Assembly: GCA_024516035.1 (NCBI GenBank) | Contig: CM044967.1 | Location: forward strand, 466,383-530,382 | Direction of reading: 5' to 3' | From: Bactericera cockerelli | Taxonomy: Eukaryota; Arthropoda; Insecta; Hemiptera; Triozidae | Length of the DNA stretch: 64,000 bases | Shown: positions 45,548 through 56,094 of the stretch, one piece after another | Numbering within the stretch: the first letter of the stretch is position 1 | Layout: each line of letters starts with the position of its first letter | Made by a program: the position numbers and the translations under genes | Notes under the pieces: model-generated | The model's database searches: none | What the model was told of the DNA's origin: nothing | Seen by the model: the letters and a program-made list of their open reading frames with translations, nothing else

Positions 45548-45895
45548 AATGTCAATATTTTTCGTGTCACCCATCCATTACTGTCCTTATGGAGCTCAAG
45601 AATGGCTCATCAGAATTTCGCGATCAATATGTCAAATGAAGACTACAACCCTTGCATAAACATTCTCGCTTTGAGTTGAGTTGATAGTTCGTCACGACAT
45701 ATTTCGAGAAAAAATGTCAGCCAGGTCAAAAAACGTAAATAATTTTTGTTTACCCATCCATTTTATGTCCTTATTCAACGTAGCTCAAGAACGGGTCATC
45801 AGAATTTCTTTTCAAATGATTGATATCTCAAATGAAAACTTGAACCCTTGCTTAAAACTTCCTATTTTTGAGTGATAGACCGCCGTGTAAACGTG
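45374..45895 (-). mobile_element. Truncated copy of the ATCATGCGCGGATATAG element
   Basis: It starts ATCATGCGCGGATATAGCCC, then TACTGGGGGGGCACAATCGC, matching the right half of 54751-56094 in reverse. The segment with CTCATCAGAATTTC is present twice (45605 and 45795). The opposite terminal repeat is missing. An AC microsatellite lies at 45463-45548. Confidence 0.8.
45463..45548. repeat. AC microsatellite
   Basis: An AC/ACC run. The overlapping His/Thr-rich and Cys/Val-rich frames are artefacts. Confidence 0.95.
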
Positions 45896-45924
45896 CCGTG
45901 TAAAAGCAAATAAAGGAATAAAAA

Positions 45925-46562
45925 AATGCACACCAATTTCGGTTAAAAATGTGATTGTTTTCAATCATTTTTTGTACTTTCTCCTTTTAGGCGTTTAACT
46001 CTGCTGGGCATGTGTTCGCCAGTAGCACATGTTATAGTAAAATTTCAGTTCTTTCGACATTAATCGGATGGAACAATTCTATTATTTATTATTTCTATGG
46101 TTCAGGTGCTTAGAATGGAAGTTTTTTGGTCCACGTGACCGTCCTAACTTAAAATTCAACTGGTTTTCCTTTTTACGTGAATAGTTTAGTGCACTAGACT
46201 TGGAAATTATTCCTAGGGCCTTTCGCCACTAATCTTTGATGATTAAATTAAAATTTATTTTTACAGACATTAAGTCCTGAATTGGTCTATATACCAAATG
46301 TCCCCATACATTTAGATTTAATCTATAATTAAATCATGTTTTACGGTGTCACAGATTTATGAATTGGGCAATTAGTTTTGAGATGCTCACCCTATAACTC
46401 ATTCGAGTGCATTGACAGTTCATTTGAAACGGGATTGAAGCGACTAAGAATTTTACATATTTGCAGAATGTGTACCGAGCTATTAAATTGGGGACGTTGA
46501 ACAGCCCATCCGTAAGGTAATATTATGGTATATCCTAGTGGAGAATTGCATTGGTTTCGATA
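45925..46562. repeat. Duplicated block, copy 2, indel-rich
   Basis: It reads like 44640-45373 with single bases dropped or changed every few positions (TTTAGGCGTTTAACTCTGCT against TTTAGGCGCTTTAACTCTGC). It continues past the insertion point as GGTTTCGATATTTGTTACC, so it holds the flank without the element. Confidence 0.78.
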
Positions 46563-49500
46563 TTTGTTACCTTTTAAGCTATGGTATCGGTAACAGACAA
46601 ACCCTAATAGATATCCAGCTAGACCGAAATTTGAGTTCTATAATCGTAATTTCATTAACAACAATCACCCTGTTAAGATGGTTTCTTTTTACATCTTTGC
46701 ATTCAAGGTGGCTTCGTAGAATAGGTCTCAGAGCTGTATGTATGGTACACAAATTTGAATATCCATGAAGTCTGAAAGTTTTCCATGTATTGTGTTGAAT
46801 TCAAATTTCCTTTTTAAACCGGGCTGTTATGGCAGAAAAAATCTAACTCTAAATCTAATACATTCATCCAGTAGGAGGCGGAGCCGGTCAAATTCCCGGC
46901 CACTCCTTTAAATTCTATTCATCGCAAATTTTAGACATTCAGGGGGAAAATAATAGACATTTATGCTATACCTCTGTGGACTTAAGTCTAGATTTTGCGT
47001 ATTGTTGTAAATGAGGAAATTTTAGTCCGGACTCGAACTTGTTATCTCAATTTTGCGTTATTAATTTCTATGTATTCATTAAAACAACATAGACAGATAG
47101 ACACTTCAAGTTGTGAGGAAATGTAAAATCACGAGATAAATGACAACACTAAATCTATTAACTGCTCATTTATTGTGTTACTAAATTAACATTTATGCTA
47201 AATAAAAATGAATTAAAATGTTTGCTTTCAGTATTATTTAATCAACATGTTTTTTTTTTCATTTTAAGAAAAACAATTATTTACAATTAATTACTTTAAC
47301 TCTTATTCTCTCCACAGCTACCTAGCAATAAACGTGCAATTTATTGTAATGTTTGAATAGAATTAACAAAAACAAAAAGTAATTAAGTTGATAATTATAA
47401 TTACAAATGATTGTCGTGTTGTAATTCCAGATAATTTCTCTTCTAGAATGCTGGTTCAGTTTGTGTATTAATTTTCAAAGTAGATTCTATCTATACCTAT
47501 CTATGTATCCTTCTGTTGGACTTGAACTGCATTCAATCTCATTTACATTTATCATAATTAGTTAAGGTAATATGTTCCTAATGAACATACTATTAATATT
47601 ATTTATTTTAGAAATAAACAGAATTATGTATAGGTATATCTTTGTTAAAGATTCCCTCGTTGTAAAATAACAGATTAATTTGTTAGCATATCTTAACTTT
47701 TGTGATATTGGCGATCTAATGTGAAAAAACCAGTGATCTGAATATGCCTGTTTGCCTGTGTCATAAACCACACCAAGTTGATAATATATTGCTTTTTATC
47801 AACATAGATTGCGTAACCCAAAAAAATATTGCTCCGAATTGAACCTAAAAGTATTATGTTCAGAGAGACACGGACAAGCGGTTGAAGTTGAAAACTAAGA
47901 AGGCAAATGAATATGACAAATAGGTATGAGACTCTACCTCAAAGTAAAATTATATTTATAAAAGTGCTACTATTGTAAATTGAATAAAGAAATTGTAAAA
48001 ACCCGTTCTTGCGTTCAATTATGAGAATACATAGAAAATTGCATCCCTCTACTATAAACCGTAATGTTTGAAGAAATTCTACCACATTGTACGAACCCTT
48101 AGAAAAATGATTACTTACATACGCCCAGAAACTTCAGGAGGGCTCAGACCCATCCTCACCCTTTGTTACCTACGCCCATTCATTTAAATGCAGTCACCCT
48201 TTAAATTTCCCCCACCTCAATAGTTCATAAAAAATATTTCCCCCGTAAATGAAGTATGGCTGGAAATGGGAAAATGTTCCAGTGAGGCAGAAAATTAGTG
48301 AAAGGATAACATAACTCATTCTGTTCGTGTTGGAGGATGGGGCGAAACCCTTCTGGTTCCAATGGAGGACGAATGACAGACTCAGCCAAGTGAGGGAACC
48401 TACTTTATGTACTCTGCTGTTGGGATGTTAAAAAGGGAGAAGGACCAGTGTCTCGCTAGGGAGAGTACTATACACAGAGAACCGTCTAGCAACCCTAACA
48501 AGCCAGGCTGACTTGGAGTTTCCCAAGAGTTTAATGGCTCATAAAGAAAAAGCTCAAGTTCTCACGATGGTTGATCGATTGCACATAAAATATGTGGTTC
48601 AAACGAGTCAAATTTTCCACTTAAGTTAGCCGGATACCATCACTCCCCCAATTGTAGACAAGCTGGTTGGTTATAACTACAATAATAACAACTATGTACA
48701 TAATGAGACTTACACGAGAGAAGTAACAGAAAATTATTCTTTGCAACTCATTTACAAATGTTGCGAAAAATAAATATAGGGCCAATGCCTCGGGGCGGAA
48801 CTCGGGTGAAGCCGAAATTTCAATCGTTCTGTTGGATTTAACTTGTTTCCTAACTTACCGCTCACCAGTTGAGACCTTTTTACTACCGTAACATTGACCA
48901 AGGTAGGTTCTTATTTGAGCTTACAGCTTTCTTAAATGTATTAGTGGAGTTAAAGGCTGTAAAAGAGAAAGTGCTGCTCCGTCCCTTTAAAACATTTTCA
49001 GCCTTTTCCAAGAGTCAGGTATAAAAAGAAGAACCATGCTCTCGGAGTTTAATCAATATAAGCGCTGTGGAATGTGCTGTCAAGAACAAGGGAGGGGGGC
49101 TTATGATGACAGCAGAGAGGGTTGAAACGATTTCCACTTGTGTGACTGCCTTCAGAACAGCTTATGTTTAAGCTTTATATTATCCTAGTGCGAAAGGATG
49201 AAGTAGTGATCTGAAGATAAATTTGTGTTCATAGTACAATAATTGTGTTACATACTATGTTTGCATTGTGAAACAGCTTGTACAGAAAAATTTGGGTTGG
49301 ATCACGTAGATATAGATATTTCAAAAGTAGAAAAATTAAAAAAAATTGAGTTTGAATGTTCTATGAATGTTAATTCAAAATTAGAAACAAATTCTCTTTT
49401 ATAGCACTTATAGAGATCCACAGCTATATAAAAGACTTTTTGTTTCCTTGAGAAGATTTGGTCTACCAAGTGTGTTGTATTAAATGCGGGCGTAGATTCA

Positions 49501-49847
49501 TGCTTTTCAGATGAAATTATAGATAGATTCATAGTTGTGATACGTAAAACCAAGTATGAGGGACCAAAAAAAAGATTACAATAAAGATAAGGGAATACCG
49601 TCCCTTAAATTACTTAAGTCGAACTTTCCACCAATCACAGAGCAACATTATTTATATCTCCGTTAAGGAACAGTCTTTAGTCATCCTCATTAAAACCTTT
49701 TCTTATAGCTTGTCCAAGTTGTGCTTTATTTAGACTATCAGCGCAAGACAACGTCCCAGTATCTAGTTTGTGCTTAGGAAACGCAAAGAGTGCGGATTGC
49801 AGAGCTACAAGTGTGAGCCTTTCACCGAAGAGAGGGATAAAGTTTAC
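46563..49847. other. Stretch without recognised gene, downstream of vg
   Basis: It holds no recognised exon, though the terminal exon of vestigial would be expected here on the minus strand. Composition becomes more balanced around 48100-49160. No repeat family was assigned. Confidence 0.45.
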
Positions 49848-50059
49848 CTGCCATTGTCGAATAGGTTGTGTAGGTCGCCGTTGGATCGATGGAGCTCGCC
49901 TGGTCGTGATGCAGTCGATGGTGCGAGTGCCCAGAGGTCCAGGGTTCGACTCCCGCCTTGCTATGGTGATATTGATGAGGTAACCGGGACGTGGGGGGTA
50001 AGAGGAGGCTGGAGTACTGCGCAGCCATGTTGTGGTGGTGATGGTACTCGTGCACAGCC
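49848..50059 (-). CDS. vg: Vestigial exon, C-terminal region
   Basis: The minus-strand acceptor CTCCGCAG is followed by the exon from 50059. Joined in phase to the exon at 51609-51798 it reads HHRAVHEYHHHHNMAAQYSS, then LLLPPTSRLPHQYHH, GHSHHRLHHDQASS and YTTYSTMAG. The Vestigial C-terminus has the same order: HHNMAQYxSLL, then RLHHDQ, then YxxxSTMAG. The exon ends ATGGCAG followed by GTAAAC at 49847. In Vestigial proteins a last short segment ending in KDLYWF follows, and I did not find it. If the donor is not used, the frame would end GKLYPSLR and stop at 49822. The plus-strand frames over this region are shadows, and the tRNA-like GGTTCGACTCCCG text is coding here. Confidence 0.85.
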
Positions 50060-50111
50060 CTGCGGAGCACCAGACACATTGGGTGAACATACTTTAAGGA
50101 ATTCAAGACAT

Positions 50112-50258
50112 TAGGTGCCAAATTGTGAAACAATTCAAGTTAAGATAAGCCAGACTGTCCTTCAACTCGGGCTATAGTGCGCTGTGATTGGTTAAAATTT
50201 CGACTTGAGGGCGTGTATACCTTATCTTAACTTTAGTCTTGTTTCATAATTAGGCCAG
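50112..50258. mobile_element. Small MITE next to vg exon
   Basis: GCCAAATTGTGAAACAATTC and AAGTTAAGATAAG on the left pair with CTTATCTTAACTTTAGTC and TTGTTTCATAATTAGGCC on the right. It is about 145 bp and starts some 55 bp upstream (gene sense) of the vg exon acceptor. Confidence 0.78.
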
Positions 50259-50259
50259 A

Positions 50260-51340
50260 TGATTTGAGACTGCAATATTATAATTAGATAGCAAAGGGTA
50301 TTGAAAAAAATCACCATTACAAAATGGATATCACCAATCAGTATTTTTCAGTCATGAAACCATAAACTAAATACCCTATGGAGCTTGACCGGAATGAAGA
50401 ATATTACCTGGTCTTTTTTTTTGTGTTCTTAACTGTTTTCTGTTTTGAAAATATGAGAATATTACTATCGGTAGTGTGAGTAGAGTTGGGTGTCGGTCTC
50501 TTTAATTGAAAGAGACTACAAGAAGGTATGGAAGTTGAGAAAAATGTTTTATTTATGTACACGAATATTATATACAAAACATACATATGTTAATATTAAA
50601 TAGGTATCATTGCCCTCATATAATAATTGTTGTACCTGTTTATTCTGGCCAGGTTCATTAATTACTTCCTGCCTGGCCTATTAATAATTAATACAAAGAT
50701 AAACAGACTAATTCGCGTGTACCTATGATATTTATTATAATTTTTGTTTTTGCTTCTTGCTTCTTTTCTGTTTTACTTTATTTTAACATTATACACCCAA
50801 GAAAAAGTGAACCTATAGAGTTTTCTCTATAGGTTTTTTCATGCAACATACTAAAATACTAAGTACCTACCTATAGTTATACTCGTATGTTGGTATCCTA
50901 GTGTTTTAAACATGGTATTTTGCTATTTTAATGATGATTTGATGAGTCCGCATGTAAATATTCATAAATATAATGAGCTTGATTTTAAATGCTATTGTAA
51001 ATAGTTCCATGTCAAGTGATTCGATTTACGTTTATACAATACCTATATTCATATAGGAAAACAACGATTAATCTACTACGATTTCTTCTTCAGAAAAATC
51101 TCATCAAGTTACCTTATTACCAGGCATTACATGTTCGTATCCATGCAACATTGCAACATGCATTGGTTGCGGTACAAGCTTTTTGTACCGATGCGATGTC
51201 AGAGTTTTAATCAATCACAACGCACTATAGCCACAGTTGAAGCTTATCGTAACTTTAATTCTGTTTTATTATTCGGCGCTTAGTTTTGATTTTGCTGGAT
51301 GTGTGGCAGGCCAAAGACAGCAAGAAAGTATAATAAGTTA
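50260..51340. other. vg intron sequence without assigned element
   Basis: AT-rich intron. A perfect hairpin CTATAGAGTTTTCTCTATAG lies near 50813. No exon was seen. Confidence 0.5.
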
Positions 51341-51344
51341 TGTT

Positions 51345-51600
51345 CAAGTTATCATATTTGTGTTCATCACTTTCGTGATGTCACAACTACTCAAACTCGC
51401 TTCACTAAGGGCGAAATTAATAGACGTTTTTATAATACCTCTGTGGCGCTAAGTCACTGATTGCGTACAGTGTAAGATAGGGAAAACCGACGCTTAGAAA
51501 TGACTTAAGTTATCGATGTTGTCTAATAATTCCGCCCTAAATCTTGGCTGAACTTGATTTTGAACCACCGTACTCCAGGTTACGATCAGGCTACTGAGGT
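51345..51600 (-). repeat. SINE family A, touching vg splice donor
   Basis: The plus strand has TTATCATATTTGTGTTCATC, CGTGATGTCACAACTACTC, then an inserted 129-bp MITE, then ATCTTGGCTGAACTTG, TTGAACCACCGTACTCC and CTACTGAGGTAGG. Its tRNA-like head ends within about 8 bp of the vg donor at 51608, and the SINE runs in the same sense as vg. Confidence 0.85.
51409..51537. mobile_element. TAA-flanked MITE nested in the SINE
   Basis: The ends GGGCGAAATTAATAGA and TCTAATAATTCCGCCC are inverted repeats (14 of 16 match). TAA flanks both sides (51406-51408, 51538-51540). Removing it restores the SINE text CACTAAATCTTGGC. The 3-bp TAA duplication fits the PIF/Harbinger superfamily. Confidence 0.85.
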
Positions 51601-51608
51601 AGGTTTAC

Positions 51609-51798
51609 CTATGGTGATGGTGGGCGGCGGCGGTGTACTGCTGGTAGTGGGTGTGCCAGGGGTCTGTGGCGGCGGCGGAGGGACTATGATACATGGAGGT
51701 CTCGGAGTAGAAGTCTCCGGGGTGGGGGGTGGGGGCTCCCTGGTAGTTGGAGTTCCAGAAGCTGGCCGGTAGATTGCGCGACGTCAGGGGAGAACTTT
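51609..51798 (-). CDS. vg: Vestigial exon with SFWNSNY motif
   Basis: The minus-strand acceptor TGGTTTCAG precedes 51798. Joined to the G left over from 62505-62722 it reads ESSPLTSRNLPASFWNSNY, then QGAPTPHPGDFYSETSMYH, SAAATDPWHTHYQQYTAAAH and HHHR. Vestigial proteins carry the near-identical SSRNFPPSFWNSNY and a later ATDPW followed by His/Ala-rich sequence. The exon is 190 nt and ends in phase 2 before GTAAACC. The known role is a nuclear co-activator that binds Scalloped/TEAD and specifies wing and flight-muscle fate. The plus-strand Gly-rich open frame is a shadow. Confidence 0.93.
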
Positions 51799-52005
51799 CT
51801 GAAACCAGACATCACATGTGCAATTATTGACTTGAATATCGACGATATTATATTATTATTATTTTTATATAAATATTTATTAATAAGTGAACATATAAAA
51901 CTTTCCCTATACCTTTTCCCAAACCTACTTTTGGTCGGCATTATTTAACCTCATGGTTGAGTTTGGTTGGTTGTGGCACAATTTAACGGCTGCATGTCCT
52001 TCCTA
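51799..52005. other. vg intron start of 10.7 kb intron
   Basis: The 10.7 kb intron between the SFWNSNY exon and the TONDU exon begins (in coordinates) here. Short ATT run at 51850-51865. No other feature. Confidence 0.5.
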
Positions 52006-52246
52006 ACGCCAACGATTCTATTTGATTTAACATCCTGATTAGGACGGGGGTTTTACCCTCTATTCGCTGGTAATCGTACCAGCTATCCACATTAATCTCA
52101 GCCAGCCTAGGTCGGATTGGAAATGCCAGAGCCTCACATGTTCGGAGGGAATAGAATTTTCTGTGTGAAAAGTTGTCAATGGGGAATCATACTCAGAATC
52201 TCTGGGCTACAAGCAGTAATCATAACCGTTACGCCACGGAGGCTGG
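52006..52246 (-). repeat. SINE family C, 3'-truncated, reverse
   Basis: It carries GATTCTATTTGATTTAACAT, GACGGGGGTTTTACCCTC, CAGCCTAGGTCGG, CACATGTTCGGAGGGAA and CGTTACGCCACGGAGGCTGG. It lacks the 3' part found in the full copies. Confidence 0.88.
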
Positions 52247-52261
52247 CGTATATAAATATAC

Positions 52262-52315
52262 AATATTTACCTGCAGAAATTTCTTCCACCCAACCCTTAT
52301 AAGTCAATTACATTA
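52262..52315 (-). repeat. CR1-like 3' fragment, reverse
   Basis: CTTCCACCCAACCCTTATAA is the reverse of the AAGGGTTGGGTGGAA word common to the CR1-like 3' ends. Confidence 0.55.
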
Positions 52316-52784
52316 TAAAGATACATACATTCCTTAGCTCGATATTTTATAGATTTCCAGATACCTCTATCTGTTTCCCAGACACGCCACTAGAAGTTGG
52401 AAGTATATAATATAATATATACATATTGCAATTAAAGTGTTCACCCCTTATTCATTAGACTAGCTACGCCACTACATATCTCTTCAGAATTACAAACACT
52501 TACTGACTCATATATTACATTCTATATACATTATAAATGCATTCCTAACCTATATACTTAAACGTACATTCTCATCCACCTTTATCAGTGCGACACTGGA
52601 CGTATACCTATCTATGTACATCGCAATTGAAGTATTTGCCTGTAAAAAATACATTAAACGTCTATCACTCATGCTCATGATAAACTATTAGGTACCTGCA
52701 TTGTGTAACGAGAGATTTATAAATAAACACTCAATGTTTGAATTGTGTTTCTCAGGCCAACAGATTCTTCCGGAAAAAATAGAA

Positions 52785-52862
52785 TGAAGAGAGAGAGAAA
52801 ACTCTTTATATATCTCTCTCTCTCTCATCAGGGAAAGAGAAAGGGAGAGAGAGGGAGAGGAA
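52785..52862. repeat. GA/CT-rich run
   Basis: GAGAGAGAG, a CTCTCTCTCTC block, then GAGAGAGAGGGAG form an imperfect inverted microsatellite directly before a SINE-C fragment. Confidence 0.8.
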
Positions 52863-52884
52863 TATTACATGAAACTTTATTAAA

Positions 52885-53060
52885 AATCGTACCAGCTATC
52901 CACATTACCCTTACCCAACGTGGGTTGGGCCAGAAATATTAGCCTCACGTGTTGGGAGGGAACAGAATTTTTGTTAGAAAAATCTGCCCAACATGGGGTC
53001 GAACTCGGGATCTGTAGACCACGGGCAATATTCACAACCGTTACATCACGGGTGCTGGCA
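52885..53060 (-). repeat. SINE family C fragment, diverged, reverse
   Basis: ATCGTACCAGCTATCCACAT, GTGGGTTGGGCCAG, CACGTGTTGGGAGGGAACAG, GGGTCGAACTCGGGATC and CACAACCGTTACATCACGG follow the family C order. It is more diverged than the 52006 copy. Confidence 0.82.
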
Positions 53061-53064
53061 GGAT

Positions 53065-54290
53065 TGTTCTTTCATCACGCCACTACGTGAATGTGCGGAA
53101 TTTTCATAAGAGATTTTAGTTTCGGCGTTGGAATCAATATGATAGCAGAGAGGAGATCAAATAGAAGTCGCCGCACCGCGACGCTAATCCGGAATAAACC
53201 ACCTTGTAGCCAATACGCTCCGACTCGCATACTCACTACAGCTCTGTAGTAAATTCCTCAAGTGAAAAGTAAAAGAAGAAGAAATCCCGCATGTTACCCA
53301 CTCTATCATATCAGTCCCATCTAAAATATAAAATTCACAGTAACGTAAAAAAACGAAAATACACTCGTAAATAAATTAGTGAAAAACCGGTCCAAAATTT
53401 GGAATAGTATAATAAAGATATTGTCGGACAAATGGAAACATTCAGCGGTACAATGCAGGTTGTAGTAATTTGAATTTAGACAAATTGTAGACTTGTAAGT
53501 TGCAGGGGTCACAAATTGAAGACTTGTAAGTTGCAGGATCTACAAGTACCGGAAGGTGTCACTCTATTATTCTCATTTATCTCCTTATGCCACTCGTTAA
53601 CATACAACTGTTAACTCGTATTATGAACTTGTACTTAGCTACATTTGCTATTTTTTGGCAGAATAAATTATCCTTTTTGGCAGAATAAATTATCAAACCA
53701 AGACCTGCGTAAAAGTAAGCGTTTGATTGAGAGATCTTCTAGCCGAAGATACACACACCTGTCAGGACCAAGTGTCATCAGCAAAATGTATCCTAGACTA
53801 ACATAAATAAAAACTATTATAGATTTGAGGGAGACTGAAAAATGACGTCGACTTTGTCTCATTGTGATGATAGTCTTCTTTTTTTTAATTTTGGTTGACA
53901 TACTCATATATCAGGACGAGTTTGACTAAATCATTTGTTAGGATAATTAAATAGCAGAACAAATTAATTAACTAGGAAATAGGAATATAATAATTGCAAA
54001 ATACAAAAAAATGGTGGCAAATTAAAGAAAACTGAGTCAGTAATGAAAAAGAAAGGAACATACACAACAAAACGGAAATCTTCTTACCAACTTATGACAA
54101 AATGATTAAGCTCATAGTCAACTGTTCTCTCTCTCTCTCTCTCTCTCTCTCATGTAGTTACCGGGACAGGAAGACAGAGGGTAAAACCTCCTTTGCTTTT
54201 CTGTCCCGGGCGGAGGCAATCTCTCTTTTTGTGGTGTTTGATTTATAAAATATAGAGTTGATTGTCTAACAGAGACAATAACACAAATCG
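53065..54290. other. vg intron, no assigned gene
   Basis: It contains a direct repeat of GACTTGTAAGTTGCAGG at 53490 and 53522, a copied GGCAGAATAAATTATC pair at 53657 and 53679, and a CT run at 54124-54150. Nothing coding was recognised. Confidence 0.5.
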
Positions 54291-54294
54291 TAGG

Positions 54295-54478
54295 TGCTCT
54301 TAACAGGGTGGGAGTTAGGAAGCGCATTCAGCAGTAAAGTTTGGAAGTATTAGGAGTGACAGAAACAACCAACTTGAACTATGTGGAAGTCCACTGTCCA
54401 ACCCCTATGAGGAAGGGGTTGGACAGTGCCGACCCCGACTAAATTTGGGAAAAGGCAAAGTCGAAGAAGAATATCCCA
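54295..54478 (+). repeat. RTE-type non-LTR 3' end, copy 1
   Basis: It runs CTTAACAGGGTGGGAGTTAG, AAGCGCATTCAGCAGTAAA, a hairpin (CACTGTCCAACCCCT and AGGGGTTGGACAGTG), CCGACCCCGACTAAATTTGG, GAAAAGGCAAAG and a GAAGAAGAA tail. A second copy is at 62150-62310. Similar ends, with the GAAGAA tail, are known for RTE-type elements and the SINEs they mobilise. Confidence 0.65.
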
Positions 54479-54750
54479 TTACATAATTATTATGTATTTA
54501 TTCTGAGAAGCATAACATGAGTGCGGTGAGTATGAGGTATGAGCTCAGTGAGTAGGGAGTAGATAATGTTCCGGGTCAGAATGAGTAGCATTCCGTCCTC
54601 CGTACAGCGGCTAGAGTTCTCATGAGAGCCGGCCTCATTAAACTGTCCTGTACTCTGAGTCCTCAGCAGCGTAATCTCTGTGCTCGATCGATTTCCAAAA
54701 ATAAACTGATCAAATAAAAAGATCCAAATCACACAACACGAGCAATAAAA

Positions 54751-56094
54751 ATCATGCGCGGATATAGGGGGGGGCACGGGGGGCACGTGCCCCCCAGATT
54801 TTTTCGGTAAGCGGTGTTTCTCAAATTTCATTATACCTATTCCCGTAAATAAAAAAAAATCTCAATGAGTTAGGGGGGCACTGGCCCCAAAATAATTCCT
54901 AATTCTAAGACTAATCCCGTTAAAAAAAAAAGATCTCAATGAGTTAGGGGGGCACGGGCCCCAAATTAATTCACAATTCTAAGACCAATCCCGTAAAAAG
55001 AAGATCTCAATGAGTTGGGGGGGCACGGGCCTCAAAATAATTCCCAATTTTAAAACTAATCCGTAAAAAAAAAGATCTCAATGAGTTAGGGGGGCACGGG
55101 CCCCAAAATAATTCCCAATTCTAAGACTAATCCCGTTAAAAAAGATCTCAATGATTTAGGGGGGCACGGGCCCCAAAATAATTCTCAATTTCAAGACTAA
55201 TCCCGTAAAAAAAAAAAAGATCTCAATGAGTTCGAGGGGCACGGGCTCCAAAATAATTCCCAATTCTAAGACTAATCCCGTTAAAAAAGATCTCAATGAT
55301 TTAGGGGGGCACGGGCCCCAAAATAATTCTCAATTTCAAGACTAATCCCGTAAAAAAAAAAGATCTCAATGAGTTCGAGGGGCACGGGCTCCAAAATAAT
55401 TCCCAATTCTAAGACTAATCCCGTTAAAAAAAGATCTCAACGAGTTAGGGGGGCACGGGCTCCAAAATAATTATCCATTTCAAGACTAATCCCGTAAAAA
55501 AAAAATTCAATGAGTTAGAGGTGCACGGGCCTCAAAATAATTCGCAATTCTAAGACTAATCCCGTTAAAAAAAAGATCTTAATAAGTTAGGGGGGCACGG
55601 GCCCCAAAATAATTCTAAATTTTAAGACTAATCCCGTAAAAAGAAAGATCTCAATGAGTTAGGGGGGCACGGGTCCCAAAATAATTCCCAATTCTAAGAC
55701 CAATAAGAAATAACTAAATAATAAAGTTTTCAAATCCACACAGATTGTCCGAGAAACCTGAAATTTTACCTATAGGTCCATTTGGATCAGGGAATATATC
55801 TTTGTGTTCAGCTAACGGGGTAAGGACAAAAAATGGATGGTTAACACATAAAATCACATTTTCTTTTTTTTTCCAAAAATTTGTCGTGACGGCGCCACGG
55901 CGGCGGCGTATCAACTCAAAAAGAGAAAGTTTTAAGCAAGGTTTCAAGTTTTCATTTGAGATATCAATCACGAAATTCTGATGAGCCGTTCTTGGGGGGG
56001 GGTGTGGCTTGCGAAGCGGCGGGTGCGACCCGCTAATTAGGTATATTGTGCGATTGTGCCCCCCCAGTACAAGAGGGCTATATCCGCGCATGAT
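54751..56094. mobile_element. 1.34 kb inverted-repeat element with internal tandem array
   Basis: It is bounded by the perfect inverted repeats ATCATGCGCGGATATAG and CTATATCCGCGCATGAT. AAAA lies on both outer sides and could be a target duplication. The interior holds a roughly 72-bp tandem array (54850-55705) and, near the right end, poly-G/C tracts and GTGCGATTGTGCCCCCC. No transposase-like frame was found. A truncated relative lies at 45374-45895. Confidence 0.82.
54850..55705. repeat. 72-bp tandem array, 12 copies
   Basis: The anchor TCTCAATGAG (or variant) occurs at about 54860, 54933, 55005, 55076, 55146, 55221, 55291, 55363, 55435, 55506, 55577 and 55649. Each unit carries TTAGGGGGGCACGGGCCCCA, then AATAATTCCCAATTCTAAGA and CTAATCCCGTTAAAAA. 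Alternating TTCTAAGA and TTTCAAGA variants show a two-unit higher-order pattern. Confidence 0.93.

Noticed and set aside
45348..45659. Cys/Val-rich and His/Thr-rich open frames
   Set aside because: They are translations of an AC microsatellite.
49860..49990. A tRNA-like GGTTCGACTCCCG stretch that looked like another SINE head
   Set aside because: On the minus strand it translates in frame as part of the vestigial C-terminal exon, with matching splice phases on the acceptor side and neighbour exon.
54850..55705. A CRISPR-like array of repeats
   Set aside because: Whole units are repeated head to tail without unique spacers, inside a eukaryotic inverted-repeat element.
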